NCBI GenBank assembly: GCA_029259795.1
Contig: JAJDEM010000044.1
Location: forward strand, 1-41,920
Direction: 5' to 3'
DNA length: 41,920 nucleotides
Origin: Planctomycetota bacterium
Lineage (GTDB): Bacteria; Planctomycetota; PLA2; JAEUHO01
Positions within the stretch are counted from its first letter, which is position 1, and each line of letters begins with the position of its first letter. The notes beneath the pieces were generated by a model. That model searched no databases and was not told the origin of the DNA. It saw only the letters and a list, made by a program, of their open reading frames with translations. Shown piece by piece: positions 1 through 8,475 of the stretch. The translations under genes were made by a program, and so were the position numbers.

Positions 1-2
1 CC

Positions 3-1655
3 AACGCATTCGCCGGCACGGGCAAGGTCGAGGAGAGCGCCCGGCACCTGAAGCTCGCGCGCGCGAAGGCGCAGACGATCGACGACGAGAACTTCGGCCT
101 CGCACTCAACGACACAGCGATCGAGATCGCCCATCGGGCAGGACGACACGCAGACGCCGTCACAGCAGCCCTGCTGGCCGCAGACGCCCTGCAGCGCAGC
201 TACAGGCAGCTCGCGGACGACGAGCAGGCGGGTGCCCGGGAGCGCTGGGCACGCGGGTTGACGCGTGGCGTCCTCTCCGCGGCCAAGCTGGGTCGGGCAG
301 ACGACGCGTTCCAGCTCATCGAGCTGAACCGCGCCGGCGCCTTGCGCCGCGCGCTCGGCGGGACGGATCGTGTGTACGGCGCGCTGCTCGATCCCGCACT
401 CCGAGCCGAGGAGGCTGAAGCGCGTGCGCAGGAAACCTCCGCGGTGGACCGCCTGCGCGCGGCCCGCGGCGGCGATCTCTCGGCCAAACAGCTGAAGGCC
501 CTTGAAGGGGAGCTGCGCGCCGCACGGGAGCGCCTCCACGATCTGGACCGCCGCGTTCAGCGCGGCGCGGCAAGCGCCCGCGACGTCACCGCGCCTACGC
601 TGCCGACCCTCGCTGAGGTCCAGAAGGACATGGCGGCCGACGAGGCGCACGTCCTCTACTCCATGGCGGGCGAGGCGGCTGTCGCCGTCGTCGTCACCAA
701 GAAGACCAAGCGCGTCGTCGAGCTCGGCCCCAGCGCCATCCTTCGTGATCTCTGCGAGGACCTCCTTGTGGACTACGAGGGGACCATCGACCGAGAACGG
801 CTCATCGAGCTGGTTCAGCTCGTGGTGATGCCGCTGCGGCTCAAGAACACGCTGCGCCGCGTGCGTGTCTCCCCCAGCGGTCCCCTCGGCTACGTGCCGT
901 TCTCCTTGCTGTTTCCCGGGCACGAAGTCGTCCTGGTTCCTTCGGCCGCTACCTATGCGCTGCTGGCGGAGCCGTCGGCGAAGGGAACCGCCCGCGTCCT
1001 CGCGCTCGGCGACCCTCTCTATGCCGAGAAGGGTGAAGCCAGCGTGCTGCGCGGAGCACGCGCCGGGCGGAGCCTGACCCGACTCCCGGCGACCAAGGCC
1101 GAGGCCGAAGCCATCGGGGACGATGTGTTGCTGGGCGCAGGCGCCACCGAGGCTGCCCTGCGCAAGACCCTCGGCACGCAAGCCCACTGGCGCGCCGTCC
1201 ATCTGGCCTGCCACGGCCTGGTGGATCCTGAGCGGCCGATGTTCTGCTCCCTGGCGCTGACCCCGGGCGACGGCGACGACGGCTTCCTGACGGTACTCGA
1301 GGTCATGCGCCTCAAGGTCCCGGCCGACCTCGTCGTGCTCTCGGCGTGTGAGACGGGTCGCGGCCGCGTCGTCGCTGGCGAGGGCATTCTCGGACTGACG
1401 CGAGCCTTCATGCTGGCGGGCGCGCCGCGCGTGCTCGTGAGCCTTTGGCAGGTCGACGATGAAGCGACCCGCATGCTCATGGAGCACTTCTACACGGTGT
1501 GGAAGGCTGGGTCCGTGGGTCCGGCCGAGGCACTCGTGAAGGCACAGAATCACGTGCGCACCTACAAGCAGCCTGGCAAGGCCGGTGGTGCGAGCAAGCA
1601 GCCGTACAAGGACCCGCGTTTCTGGGCGGGCTGGGCCCTCTGGGGCCTGCGCTAG
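3..1655 (+). CDS. CHAT-domain cysteine protease with helical (TPR-like) N-terminal region, 5' truncated
   Basis: The frame is open from base 3, so the true start lies outside the window; the first in-frame start-like codon, a TTG at 258, is not the real start. The visible 550 residues begin with alanine-rich helical sequence resembling TPR repeats, followed by a charged coiled-coil-like stretch (about residues 130-190) and a C-terminal CHAT domain. CHAT is a caspase-like (clan CD) fold with a His-Cys dyad. Here His404 of the fragment lies in VHLACHG and Cys449 in VVLSACETG, and both motifs look intact. The protein ends in FWAGWALWGLR, a typical CHAT terminus. Its C-terminal half resembles the CHAT protein encoded at 20882-23869, so the two are probably paralogs. 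Substrate unknown. Localisation cannot be judged because the N-terminus is missing. Confidence 0.9.
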   Translation, partial: NAFAGTGKVEESARHLKLARAKAQTIDDENFGLALNDTAIEIAHRAGRHADAVTAALLAADALQRSYRQLADDEQAGARERWARGLTRGVLSAAKLGRADDAFQLIELNRAGALRRALGGTDRVYGALLDPALRAEEAEARAQETSAVDRLRAARGGDLSAKQLKALEGELRAARERLHDLDRRVQRGAASARDVTAPTLPTLAEVQKDMAADEAHVLYSMAGEAAVAVVVTKKTKRVVELGPSAILRDLCEDLLVDYEGTIDRERLIELVQLVVMPLRLKNTLRRVRVSPSGPLGYVPFSLLFPGHEVVLVPSAATYALLAEPSAKGTARVLALGDPLYAEKGEASVLRGARAGRSLTRLPATKAEAEAIGDDVLLGAGATEAALRKTLGTQAHWRAVHLACHGLVDPERPMFCSLALTPGDGDDGFLTVLEVMRLKVPADLVVLSACETGRGRVVAGEGILGLTRAFMLAGAPRVLVSLWQVDDEATRMLMEHFYTVWKAGSVGPAEALVKAQNHVRTYKQPGKAGGASKQPYKDPRFWAGWALWGLR

Positions 1656-1741
1656 GCGCGAGGGTCTCAACAGCAGTTCGCGACATAGGGAGCGCGTTCG
1701 GCGCGTAGTAGGCTGCCCGCCCACCTCGTGGACCCCGCCCC

Positions 1742-2974
1742 ATGTACGAGCGCTACACGGCCTTCTTCCACCTGCGTGCCGTCGCGGGCCAGGGGGCGAT
1801 GTCGGGCGTACTCATCCTCAACGAGTACATCGCGCGCAAGGAGCTCGGCGCGACGCGCTGGCAGATCCTGGCGCTCCTGCTGATTCCGGCCGGGGCGCAG
1901 CTCATGGCCGTCGTGTGGAACCCGGCCAGTAGCAAGGGGCCCATTGCCCGCCGACCGTTTCGAGTCCTCGGCATGGGCCTGCATGCCCTGCTGTTCCTGC
2001 CGCTGCTTACCGGCGGCCGCTGGACCCCGGGGCTGTTCGTCGCGCTGACAGCCACGGTCGCCGTCGCGCAGATGCTGCTGGTTCCGCTGCAGAACGCCAT
2101 CCTCGCGCGGAACTATGGCGAGTCGCACCGCGGCCGACGCTTCGGTCGGGCGGTCGCCATCCAGAGCCTTGCCCTCGTCGTGGTCAGCGTGCCCATCGGG
2201 CTGTGCCTGGATCGGGAACCCGACGCTTGGACCTGGGCGTATGCCCTCTCGGGCGCCTTCGGCCTCTTCGCCTACCGCCAGTGGGGCAAGCTTCGCCGGC
2301 GCCGCGCCTCACAGGATGTGAGCGGACTCTCCGAGCACGGATCGCCTTGGAACGCGCTGTTTGGCGATCGCTCCTTCCTCGCCTTCGAAGGCTGCTTCAT
2401 GGTCTACGGGCTCGGGTTCCTGGCGTTGATGCCGATCCTCCCGCTCTTCCTCGTCGACGAAGTGGGCGTGTCCTACGGCGACGTCGGTCTCGCCCGGGGT
2501 GCCGTATTCTGGATCGTCATGATCGTCACCGCTCCCCTTGTGGGGTGGCTTGCCGATCGAATCGGCATCCTCCGGCTCGGCGCCATGGGCTTCCTCTGCC
2601 TCGCACTGTTCCCGCTCACGATGATCCTGCTGCCGAACCGACTCGGGCTGTTTCTCGGATTCGCCGTCTTCGGGCTCGCCATGTCGGCCGTCAACGTGAC
2701 CTGGAACCTCGGGCCGATCACGCTGGCACGAGGTCGCGACCCGATCCCCTACCTGAACGCGCACCTCTCCCTGGTCGGCGTCCGCGCCATCATCGGGATG
2801 ACGGCGGCGACCGCTCTCTATGGACCGCTCGGCAGCCAGGGGATCTTCGTGGGTGTGATCGGCCTCGAGATCGCTGCGGCTGTGCTCATGTTCTGGGCCG
2901 CGCGCGCAACAGGCCGCCGCTGGCGCGTCGACGCCGAGGCGGCGCAGGTAACCCTGCCGCAGCCCCCGCGCTGA
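1742..2974 (+). CDS. Major facilitator superfamily (MFS) transporter
   Basis: A 410-residue polytopic membrane protein, the usual MFS size, with about eleven or twelve hydrophobic segments. A loop near the middle (about residues 180-205) is rich in Arg, Ser and Glu and separates the two six-helix halves. The second half contains GWLADRIGILRLG, matching the MFS loop consensus G-x-x-x-D-R-x-G found between helices 2-3 and 8-9. The ATG at 1742 is 86 bases after the CHAT stop and has no clear Shine-Dalgarno sequence. Substrate cannot be inferred. The C-terminus is basic and probably cytoplasmic. The gene converges on the HEAT-repeat gene that ends at 2990. Confidence 0.85.
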   Translation: MYERYTAFFHLRAVAGQGAMSGVLILNEYIARKELGATRWQILALLLIPAGAQLMAVVWNPASSKGPIARRPFRVLGMGLHALLFLPLLTGGRWTPGLFVALTATVAVAQMLLVPLQNAILARNYGESHRGRRFGRAVAIQSLALVVVSVPIGLCLDREPDAWTWAYALSGAFGLFAYRQWGKLRRRRASQDVSGLSEHGSPWNALFGDRSFLAFEGCFMVYGLGFLALMPILPLFLVDEVGVSYGDVGLARGAVFWIVMIVTAPLVGWLADRIGILRLGAMGFLCLALFPLTMILLPNRLGLFLGFAVFGLAMSAVNVTWNLGPITLARGRDPIPYLNAHLSLVGVRAIIGMTAATALYGPLGSQGIFVGVIGLEIAAAVLMFWAARATGRRWRVDAEAAQVTLPQPPR

Positions 2975-2989
2975 GTTGCCGCGGCGGCG

Positions 2990-4501
2990 CTACTTGCCTG
3001 CGGCCTCCGCCGCGAGCGCTTCAATCTCCTCGATCCAGGCCTCGGCCATCTCGACGACCTTCGGATCCGAGTGGTTGACGGCCTCCTTGAGCGCGGCCAG
3101 CGCGCCCTTGTCGCCCTGGGCGAGCTCGCCCAGGGCATCCGACGCCTTCTCGCGCACGACGGCGTCATCGTCGCGTAGCGCCGCACGGAGCATCGGCACG
3201 GCCTCGCGCGGCGCGTAGTTCATCAACCCCTGCACGACGACCCGGCGCACGCCCACGTTGTCATGGCGCAGCGCATCGCGCAGCGTGTCGGCCACAGCGA
3301 AGCGCCCATCGTGTGCTCCGGCAAGGAGCCGCAGCGTCATCGCGGCGGTCTGCCACTGCGCCTCCTCGTGGGAGCGAAACATCGCCTCGAGTGTGGGCAC
3401 GACATCCTCGGCCCGCTTCGCAATGCTTGGCACCATGCGCATCGCCCGGTCACGCCAGAGCACCTCGGAGGAAGGCAGGGTGGCCAGGAGCGCCGGAAGC
3501 AGTGTCTCCTGGGGAACCAAGCGAAGCTGGAGGAACAACGAGACTGCTCCCATGCGAACCTGCGGCAGCTCGTCCTTCAGCGCGGCCAGCAGGATCTCCT
3601 TGGCATCGGGGCGCTTGGTGAGGAAGCGCCACGCGGCCCCCTGGGCATTCACGCGCGAGTTGATCACCCCAACCAAGGCCCGCTGCGCGACGGGATCGTC
3701 GGGGCCGATCTGGATGAGCGCGGACACCACGCCGTAGAAGTCACCGCCCTTCAACAGGAAGTCTGCGAAGAGTGGGATCAGGCTTCGGCCACGCGTGCCC
3801 AGCGAGCCCACGGCTTGACCGAGGTTTCGAACAAGGACGCGGTACTTCCCGTTCGGGAGTGGCGTCAGCATCCAGCGCAGGAACGACTCGATGTCGGCGC
3901 CACTCCTGGCGCTGTCGAGCACGAGTGCCGCCACCCACGGCAGATACAGCGAGGACTCGTTCGCCCGGGCCCAGGCTTCGAGGCCCCGACGCGTGTCCGG
4001 CGGGAGCGGCACGAGCGCGCGCAGCCAGCGCAGGACCGGGTGTTGCCCGTAGCGCCGCTCTGGAGCGGCAAGTCCGCGCAGGCAATCGAGAAGACCGGCC
4101 GCAAGCTGCGGCTTGAGGTCCTCGAGCGGCGCAAGAACCTCGTCGAGGAACGCCACATACTCCCGGTGCGCGTAGTTGATCGATGTGTTCTCGAGCGCCG
4201 CCATCAACTCGCAGATGCGCTCGGGGTGCGCGCGGATCCACGCGGTGAGCTCCGCGCGTTCCTCGGGCTCTAGCGTCTGGTCCAGCCGCCCCATCAAGGC
4301 ATCAGCGGATCCTGCCTGGGGCGCTTGGCGAAGGCCCGGTCCGGCGTCGGCTTCGCGGGGCTGCGCCTCGCGCTCCTCCTCAGCCTCCGCCGGCGTGTCG
4401 GCAGCGTCGGGCTCAGGCACCTCGTCGGAGCCTAGCAGCCAGACCAAGAGCCCGATGACGACCCACCCAAGCAAGACGATCGGAATCAGACGACCGCGCA
4501 C
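2990..4501 (-). CDS. Membrane-anchored HEAT-repeat protein
   Basis: About 503 residues from a GTG at 4501. That start is preferred because TTGGAGGG lies 8 bases upstream of it; the longer frame would start at a TTG inside this Shine-Dalgarno. The N-terminus is basic and then has a single hydrophobic segment (IVLLGWVVIGLLVWLLG), so it is probably an inner-membrane anchor. An acidic Glu/Ala/Asp linker follows, about residues 28-60. The remainder is helical, and the last 150 residues show clear HEAT/PBS-lyase-type repeats, for example VGVRRVVVQGLM and AVVREKASDALGEL. HEAT repeats are protein-binding scaffolds, and no catalytic motif is visible. It lies 73 bases downstream of the beta-propeller gene on the same strand, so the two repeat proteins may be co-expressed. 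Confidence 0.8.
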   Translation of the reverse strand: MRGRLIPIVLLGWVVIGLLVWLLGSDEVPEPDAADTPAEAEEEREAQPREADAGPGLRQAPQAGSADALMGRLDQTLEPEERAELTAWIRAHPERICELMAALENTSINYAHREYVAFLDEVLAPLEDLKPQLAAGLLDCLRGLAAPERRYGQHPVLRWLRALVPLPPDTRRGLEAWARANESSLYLPWVAALVLDSARSGADIESFLRWMLTPLPNGKYRVLVRNLGQAVGSLGTRGRSLIPLFADFLLKGGDFYGVVSALIQIGPDDPVAQRALVGVINSRVNAQGAAWRFLTKRPDAKEILLAALKDELPQVRMGAVSLFLQLRLVPQETLLPALLATLPSSEVLWRDRAMRMVPSIAKRAEDVVPTLEAMFRSHEEAQWQTAAMTLRLLAGAHDGRFAVADTLRDALRHDNVGVRRVVVQGLMNYAPREAVPMLRAALRDDDAVVREKASDALGELAQGDKGALAALKEAVNHSDPKVVEMAEAWIEEIEALAAEAAGK

Positions 4502-4509
4502 CAGCCAAC

Positions 4510-4514
4510 CCTCC
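4510..4514 (-). promoter_or_regulatory. Ribosome binding site deciding the start of the HEAT-repeat gene
   Basis: GGAGG on the minus strand, 8 bases from the GTG at 4501. It supports that start over the upstream in-frame TTG at 4516, which overlaps the site. Confidence 0.6.
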
Positions 4515-4573
4515 AAGGCTTTGCAACGGACGGATTGTAGGCGGAACGACTCGCCGCGCGGACAGTGGGTGCG

Positions 4574-5659
4574 TTACTTGGCTGCGGGGCGCGGGAGCGT
4601 CCAGGCGTGGACCACGCCCTCGTGCAAGGCCACGGCGTAGCGCCCGCTGGCAGTGAAGGACACCGTGCTCGGCCGCTTGCCCTGGATTGGAGCGAGCGCG
4701 GGCGCCTCGCCTGCAAGCGCGCGCAGCGCGAGGCTCCCATTGTGGAGGCCGAGCAGAACCAAGCCTCCGTCAGGCGAAACCGATGCGGTGACCGTGACCG
4801 CCTTGAGATCCGAGAAGGTGGTCGTAGGCGTGAACACCACCTTCGTGGCCTCGGGCTTGGGCTCACCGCCCCACCCCTTGCTCCAATCCTTCACCTTCAC
4901 CACACGGCCGGTGGTCGGCCAGATCGACGCGCTGGTCGAAAACAACTGCGAACCGACGATCCCGGTCGCGTCGGGCAAGAACGCCGCGTACCAATCCGCG
5001 GCGCCCGGTCCCGAGAACTCATGACGCGTCTTGCCTGTGCCTGTCTCCACGAGAAGGCAGTCGAGGTTTCACCCGTCAGCGACGCCGAGGACCGCCAGCG
5101 CCGTGGTCGGCCCAAACACCACCCGCAAGACGGTGCGCTTGCCGCCGACGCGTCGAGTTGCGAGCACGCTGCCGTCCTTGACGGCCGCTGCTGTGAGCAC
5201 ACCTGTGGACGCGACGCTGATCAAGCGCTCGCCATCGGGCGAGAACGCGAAGCCGACAGGCCGCGCCTTGCGCCACAGAATCTTCTGCGTCGAGCGATCC
5301 AACACGAGGACTTCCTTGGCGGTCGCCCCAGCTAGCCGGCGCCCGGTCGGGTCGACAGCGACGCGGGTCACGGCCGACTCGCCAAGGCGGACCGCGAGGG
5401 TCGGACCGTGCCCGATACGCCAACCGCGGAGGAAGCCGTCACTCGTCCCCACGAGCAGCGCCTCGCCGCTGTGATCGGCAGCCAAGGCGGTGACGGTTCC
5501 CTCGAGCGCGATGCGCTGTGCTGCGATTGCCGGTGCGGCCGGGGCAGGCTGCTTGGCGGCGACCTCAGCCTTCGTTGCGGGCGGCTCGTCATCGGCCACC
5601 GCTCGCTGCAAGGGGAACGCGCACGCGAGAGCGGCGAAACCGAGGCAGAGCACGCGCAT
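4574..5659 (-). pseudogene. Exported WD40-type beta-propeller protein interrupted by one in-frame TGA
   Basis: The ATG at 5659 has GGGAGG 7 bases upstream and begins a signal peptide (MRVLCLGFAALACAFPLQRAVA, cut near ADD), then a Pro/Ala linker and propeller-like repeats such as ALAADHSGEALLVGTSDG and AFSPDGERLISVASTG. The frame stops at a TGA at 5069-5071 after 196 codons, but the same frame continues without a shift to a natural stop at 4574. The continuation reads NLDCLLVETGTGKTRHEF and holds further propeller strands (SVSPDGGLVLLGLHNG, TVSFTASGRYAVALHEG). With the stop suppressed, the protein would have 361 codons and a normal repeat rhythm across the break. The likeliest explanations are a recent nonsense mutation or a sequence error. 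A short truncated product is also possible. Confidence 0.75.
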
Positions 5660-5754
5660 GGCAGATCCTCCCGAGACGAGCCGTGTTCTACCAGCCTGCC
5701 AGGGTCAGGCAGGTCAGCGCGTGTGCCGGCCCCAACACCCGGAGCCTGGACGAG

Positions 5755-6201
5755 CTACCCGTCCGCTGCGGGCCACCAGTGGTACTCGACATCCGGCTCG
5801 GACTCCGGAGGCGGGCTGACGCCGTACTGGAACACTTCGAAACCGCGGGCCTCGTAGAAGCGGCACGCGCCTGTGTTCTTCTGGTGCGTGAAGAGCCGCA
5901 GCCCTGCGGGCGAGAGCTGCTTGGCATGGCCGAGCAACGCGGAGCCGACGCCTTGGCGCTGCCGCTCCACGGCGATGTAGAGCCTATCGAGGAAGTCACC
6001 CTGCAGCGCCAGGTAGCCGGCGATCCTGCCATCGATCTCTGCGACCCAGAGCTCGTTCTCAGCGACGATGACGCGAGCAAAGTAGGCACGATCCTCTGCC
6101 TCGGTGTGCGCCTCGAGGAAGGTGTACGTCACGGCCATCACCGCGCGCCAGAGGGTCACGACGGCTTCGCTATCAGCAGCGGTATACGGGCGGATCTGCA
6201 C
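5755..6201 (-). CDS. GNAT family N-acetyltransferase
   Basis: 148 residues from a GTG at 6201, beginning VQIRPYTAADSEAV, the usual start of a GNAT domain. GGAGG lies 8 bases upstream. The longer open frame to 6333 runs into the palindromic element at 6228-6400 and is not credible as coding. The protein has the GNAT order: beta1 with IRPYTAADS, ELWVAEIDGRIAGYLAL (beta3-beta4), LDRLYIAVERQRQGVGSALLGHA (motif A, with the acetyl-CoA pyrophosphate-binding Q/R-x-x-G-x-G/A pattern RQGVGS), and FYEARGFEVFQYG near the C-terminus. It would transfer acetyl from acetyl-CoA to an amine; the substrate is unknown. It is 95 bases upstream of the propeller gene on the same strand. Confidence 0.9.
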   Translation of the reverse strand: MQIRPYTAADSEAVVTLWRAVMAVTYTFLEAHTEAEDRAYFARVIVAENELWVAEIDGRIAGYLALQGDFLDRLYIAVERQRQGVGSALLGHAKQLSPAGLRLFTHQKNTGACRFYEARGFEVFQYGVSPPPESEPDVEYHWWPAADG

Positions 6202-6209
6202 TGCGCTGG

Positions 6210-6214
6210 CCTCC
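6210..6214 (-). promoter_or_regulatory. Ribosome binding site deciding the GNAT start
   Basis: GGAGG on the minus strand, 8 bases before the GTG at 6201. This places the start outside the repeat element at 6228-6400. Confidence 0.6.
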
Positions 6215-6227
6215 TCGGCCTCGACTA

Positions 6228-6400
6228 GGGTATGTCTGAAGAAACACCGTCGCGAGCCGGGTGAGGCCGAAGCGAGGCGTAGCCACAACGAAGACATGGC
6301 CCGGAGGCGTGCTCCTGCACGTTGAGGAGCCATGTCGCCGCTGGGGCACGGATCGCGAGGGCATCAGCAGGCGCAGCAGGTGGGCTTTTCAGACAGGCCC
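6228..6400. mobile_element. MITE-like palindromic element, about 173 bp, non-coding
   Basis: The ends are imperfect inverted repeats: 6228-6248 reads GGGTATGTCTGAAGAAACACC and 6379-6400, reverse-complemented, reads GGGCCTGTCTGAAAAGCCCACC. They share GGG, TGTCTGAA and ACC. The centre is also palindromic: GACATGGC (6293-6300) pairs with GCCATGTC (6329-6336), enclosing a small GTGC-tcct-GCAC hairpin (6309-6320). Terminal plus central inverted repeats in a short non-coding unit that sits exactly in the gap between two divergent genes fit a miniature inverted-repeat transposable element or a remnant of an insertion sequence. No clear target-site duplication is visible and only one copy is present here. 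It could instead be a large regulatory or structured-RNA palindrome. Confidence 0.5.
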
Positions 6401-6416
6401 CAGGGTAGGGCTACAC

Positions 6417-7466
6417 GTGGTCGATCACACACCCCAACCCGATGCAGCCTCCGCAGCACGCCTTGCCAGCCATGCGGCGGCGAAGGCCGCGCTCGCGCAG
6501 GTGGATGACGAGACGCTCTGCCGACTTCTCGCCGATGCCGCAGCCCAGGACTCCGGGCACGGCATCATTCAGCTGCCCGACGGCGGCGCCCCAGCCTTTG
6601 CCAAGTTGCTCCCCCTGAGCGACGTCGAGGCAGATGAAGGGCAGCGGCTCGCAACCCGCAACCTGTTCGAGCTCCCGTGCTTCTATCAGTACCGACTCGG
6701 CAGCCTCGGCTTCGGCGCGTGGCGAGAACTCGCGGCGCAGGAACTGACCACGTCGTGGGTACGCAGCGGGAGCTTCTCGGCCGTCCCGCTGCTTCACGGC
6801 TGGCGCGTCTTGCCGGTCAAGTCAGCCATCGAGGACGATCGCGCGGAGGTATCGCTATGGGGTGGCGACCTCACGATTGCACGGCGCATCGAGGCCAACC
6901 GCTCGTCCACACGATCGCTCGTGCTGTTCATGGAGCCCTACCCCCAGACCTTCGCGGCGTGGCTCGGTGAACGGCTCGCAGACCCCAGGGGACTTGCCGT
7001 GCGCCCTCACGACCTCGAGGCCTCGCTGCTCGCCATCGTGGAGGCCATGAACACGCGCGGCCTTCTGCACATGGACGCGCACCTCGAGAACTTCCTCACC
7101 GACGGAGAGACGCTCGTCCTCGGCGACTACGGCCTGGCCACAGCGCAAGCCTTCGACCTCAGCCCCGAGGAAGAGCACTTCCTCGAAACGCACGCGTCGT
7201 TTGACAGCTGCACCGCGATCACGGGCTTGGTGCAGGCGTTCGTCGCGCGCTACGACCAGCGCGCTGAGTGGCACGACGCACTTCGAGAGGTCGCCGCAGG
7301 GAACCACGTATCCCGCGACGTCATGCCCGAGCCTGTCCGCAGATACCTCGCGCAGCGGGCACCGGTCGCCCTCACGATGCACGAGTTCTACGTCCAGCTC
7401 CTCGCAGACCTGAGCGGCGCCGAGTTCCCTGCGCAGGCGCTTGAGCGCGCCCTGGACGGCTCCTGA
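6417..7466 (+). CDS. Protein-kinase-fold phosphotransferase, family uncertain
   Basis: 349 residues if the GTG at 6417 is the start. The open frame extends to 6261 but then crosses the palindromic element, and the extra residues look non-coding. The catalytic loop is LHMDAHLENFL (His218, Asp220, Asn225), followed by GDYGLA (Asp237) in the position of DFG. This His-x-Asp-x-His-x-x-Asn pattern is seen in kinase-like families such as APH, Kdo kinase and lipopolysaccharide kinases rather than Hanks kinases (HRDLKxxN). The N-lobe has AFAKLLPL, where Lys could be the ATP-contacting lysine. Substrate unknown; it could phosphorylate a small molecule, a lipid sugar or a protein. It stands alone, 181 bases from the next gene. 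Confidence 0.7.
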   Translation: MVDHTPQPDAASAARLASHAAAKAALAQVDDETLCRLLADAAAQDSGHGIIQLPDGGAPAFAKLLPLSDVEADEGQRLATRNLFELPCFYQYRLGSLGFGAWRELAAQELTTSWVRSGSFSAVPLLHGWRVLPVKSAIEDDRAEVSLWGGDLTIARRIEANRSSTRSLVLFMEPYPQTFAAWLGERLADPRGLAVRPHDLEASLLAIVEAMNTRGLLHMDAHLENFLTDGETLVLGDYGLATAQAFDLSPEEEHFLETHASFDSCTAITGLVQAFVARYDQRAEWHDALREVAAGNHVSRDVMPEPVRRYLAQRAPVALTMHEFYVQLLADLSGAEFPAQALERALDGS

Positions 7467-7647
7467 AGCGCGCGCGTTCGTCCGGGCCTGCGGTGTCAAG
7501 CGGCGTAGGGACCGATCCAGCGTTAGTCCCGCCCAGGAGGCAGAGTTCAACTCGATCCAGCCCCGTCCGTACCGCTGGCTGCGCCTCTCGGTCTAGCCCG
7601 TTACCATCCTCCTCGCCGCTACGCCCCCCCGCCCTGAGAGGGACTCC

Positions 7648-8475
7648 ATGTCGCACTACCCCCCCACCCTTCCGCTCGCCGACTGGCAACCGACCCGCGA
7701 CACGCTGCATCGCTACGCGCGCATCCTCGGCAAGGTCCGTGGCCGCTACATGCCGGCCTCCAAGCACTGGTGGCACATCACGTTGTCTGTCTGTGCGCGC
7801 GGCCTGACCACGACGCCGTTCCCCGTCGGTACGCAGACGATCGAGCTGACGTTGGACCTGGTCGCGCATCGGCTGGCCATCGACAGCAGTGCCGGTTGGT
7901 CGGCTGCGCTGCCCCTCGTGGGCCAGAGTGAAGTCGGCGTTCGCGAGTGGATCGACGCCAGCCTCGAGAGTGCCGGCATTCAGCAGGAGTCGGACGTACT
8001 CGCGGCGTTTGAGTCCGATGAGGTCCAGCCCTACGACACCGAGGCGACCGGCCGCTATCGAATGGCCCTGGCGTGGATGGACGCCAGCCTCAAGGCGTTC
8101 AAGGGCGGCCTCCGCGAGGAGACCAGCCCGGTGCACGTCTTCCCGCACCACCTAGACCTCGCGGTCAACTGGTTCTCGGGTCGCCTGGTGCCGGGCAAGG
8201 ACCCGGCGGATGCGGAGAGCTCCGACGAGCAGATGAACTTCGGCTTCGTCACCGGCGATGGCTCGATCGATGACGCCTACATCTACGCCACGGCGTACCC
8301 CGCGCCGGAGGGCTGGGCCGACCTCGCGCTCGCAGCCCCTGCCTTCTGGCACACCGAAGGCTGGACGGGGGCGATCCTGCCGTACGACGCGCTCGCAAAC
8401 GCCGACGATCCGGACGCGGTGCTGCTCGCCTTCCTCGAGGCGGTGCAGACCCACGGCAGCGCGCTCATGCGCTAG
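7648..8475 (+). CDS. DUF5996 family protein
   Basis: 275 residues, full length for the family. Signature stretches include DTLHRYARILGKVR near the start, KHWWHITLSVCARGLTTTPFP, the PVHVFPHHLDLAVNWFSGR segment and YATAYPAPEGW near the end. I recognise these as DUF5996, a widespread family of soluble proteins without an established function. No signal peptide or membrane segment is visible. AGAGGG lies 5 bases upstream of the ATG at 7648. The stop codon at 8473-8475 overlaps the stop of the convergent DTW gene. The 181-base gap before the gene (7467-7647) holds nothing I can identify. Confidence 0.85.
   Translation: MSHYPPTLPLADWQPTRDTLHRYARILGKVRGRYMPASKHWWHITLSVCARGLTTTPFPVGTQTIELTLDLVAHRLAIDSSAGWSAALPLVGQSEVGVREWIDASLESAGIQQESDVLAAFESDEVQPYDTEATGRYRMALAWMDASLKAFKGGLREETSPVHVFPHHLDLAVNWFSGRLVPGKDPADAESSDEQMNFGFVTGDGSIDDAYIYATAYPAPEGWADLALAAPAFWHTEGWTGAILPYDALANADDPDAVLLAFLEAVQTHGSALMR

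Noticed and set aside
5069-5071. TGA read as selenocysteine
   Set aside because: The position is in a propeller loop, not a redox site, and I see no SECIS-like hairpin just downstream. A mutation or sequence error is simpler.
6202-6333. N-terminal extension of the GNAT gene
   Set aside because: It would translate the palindromic element; the GGAGG before the GTG at 6201 gives a normal family start.
6261-6416. N-terminal extension of the kinase-fold gene
   Set aside because: The added residues come from the same palindromic element and look non-coding.
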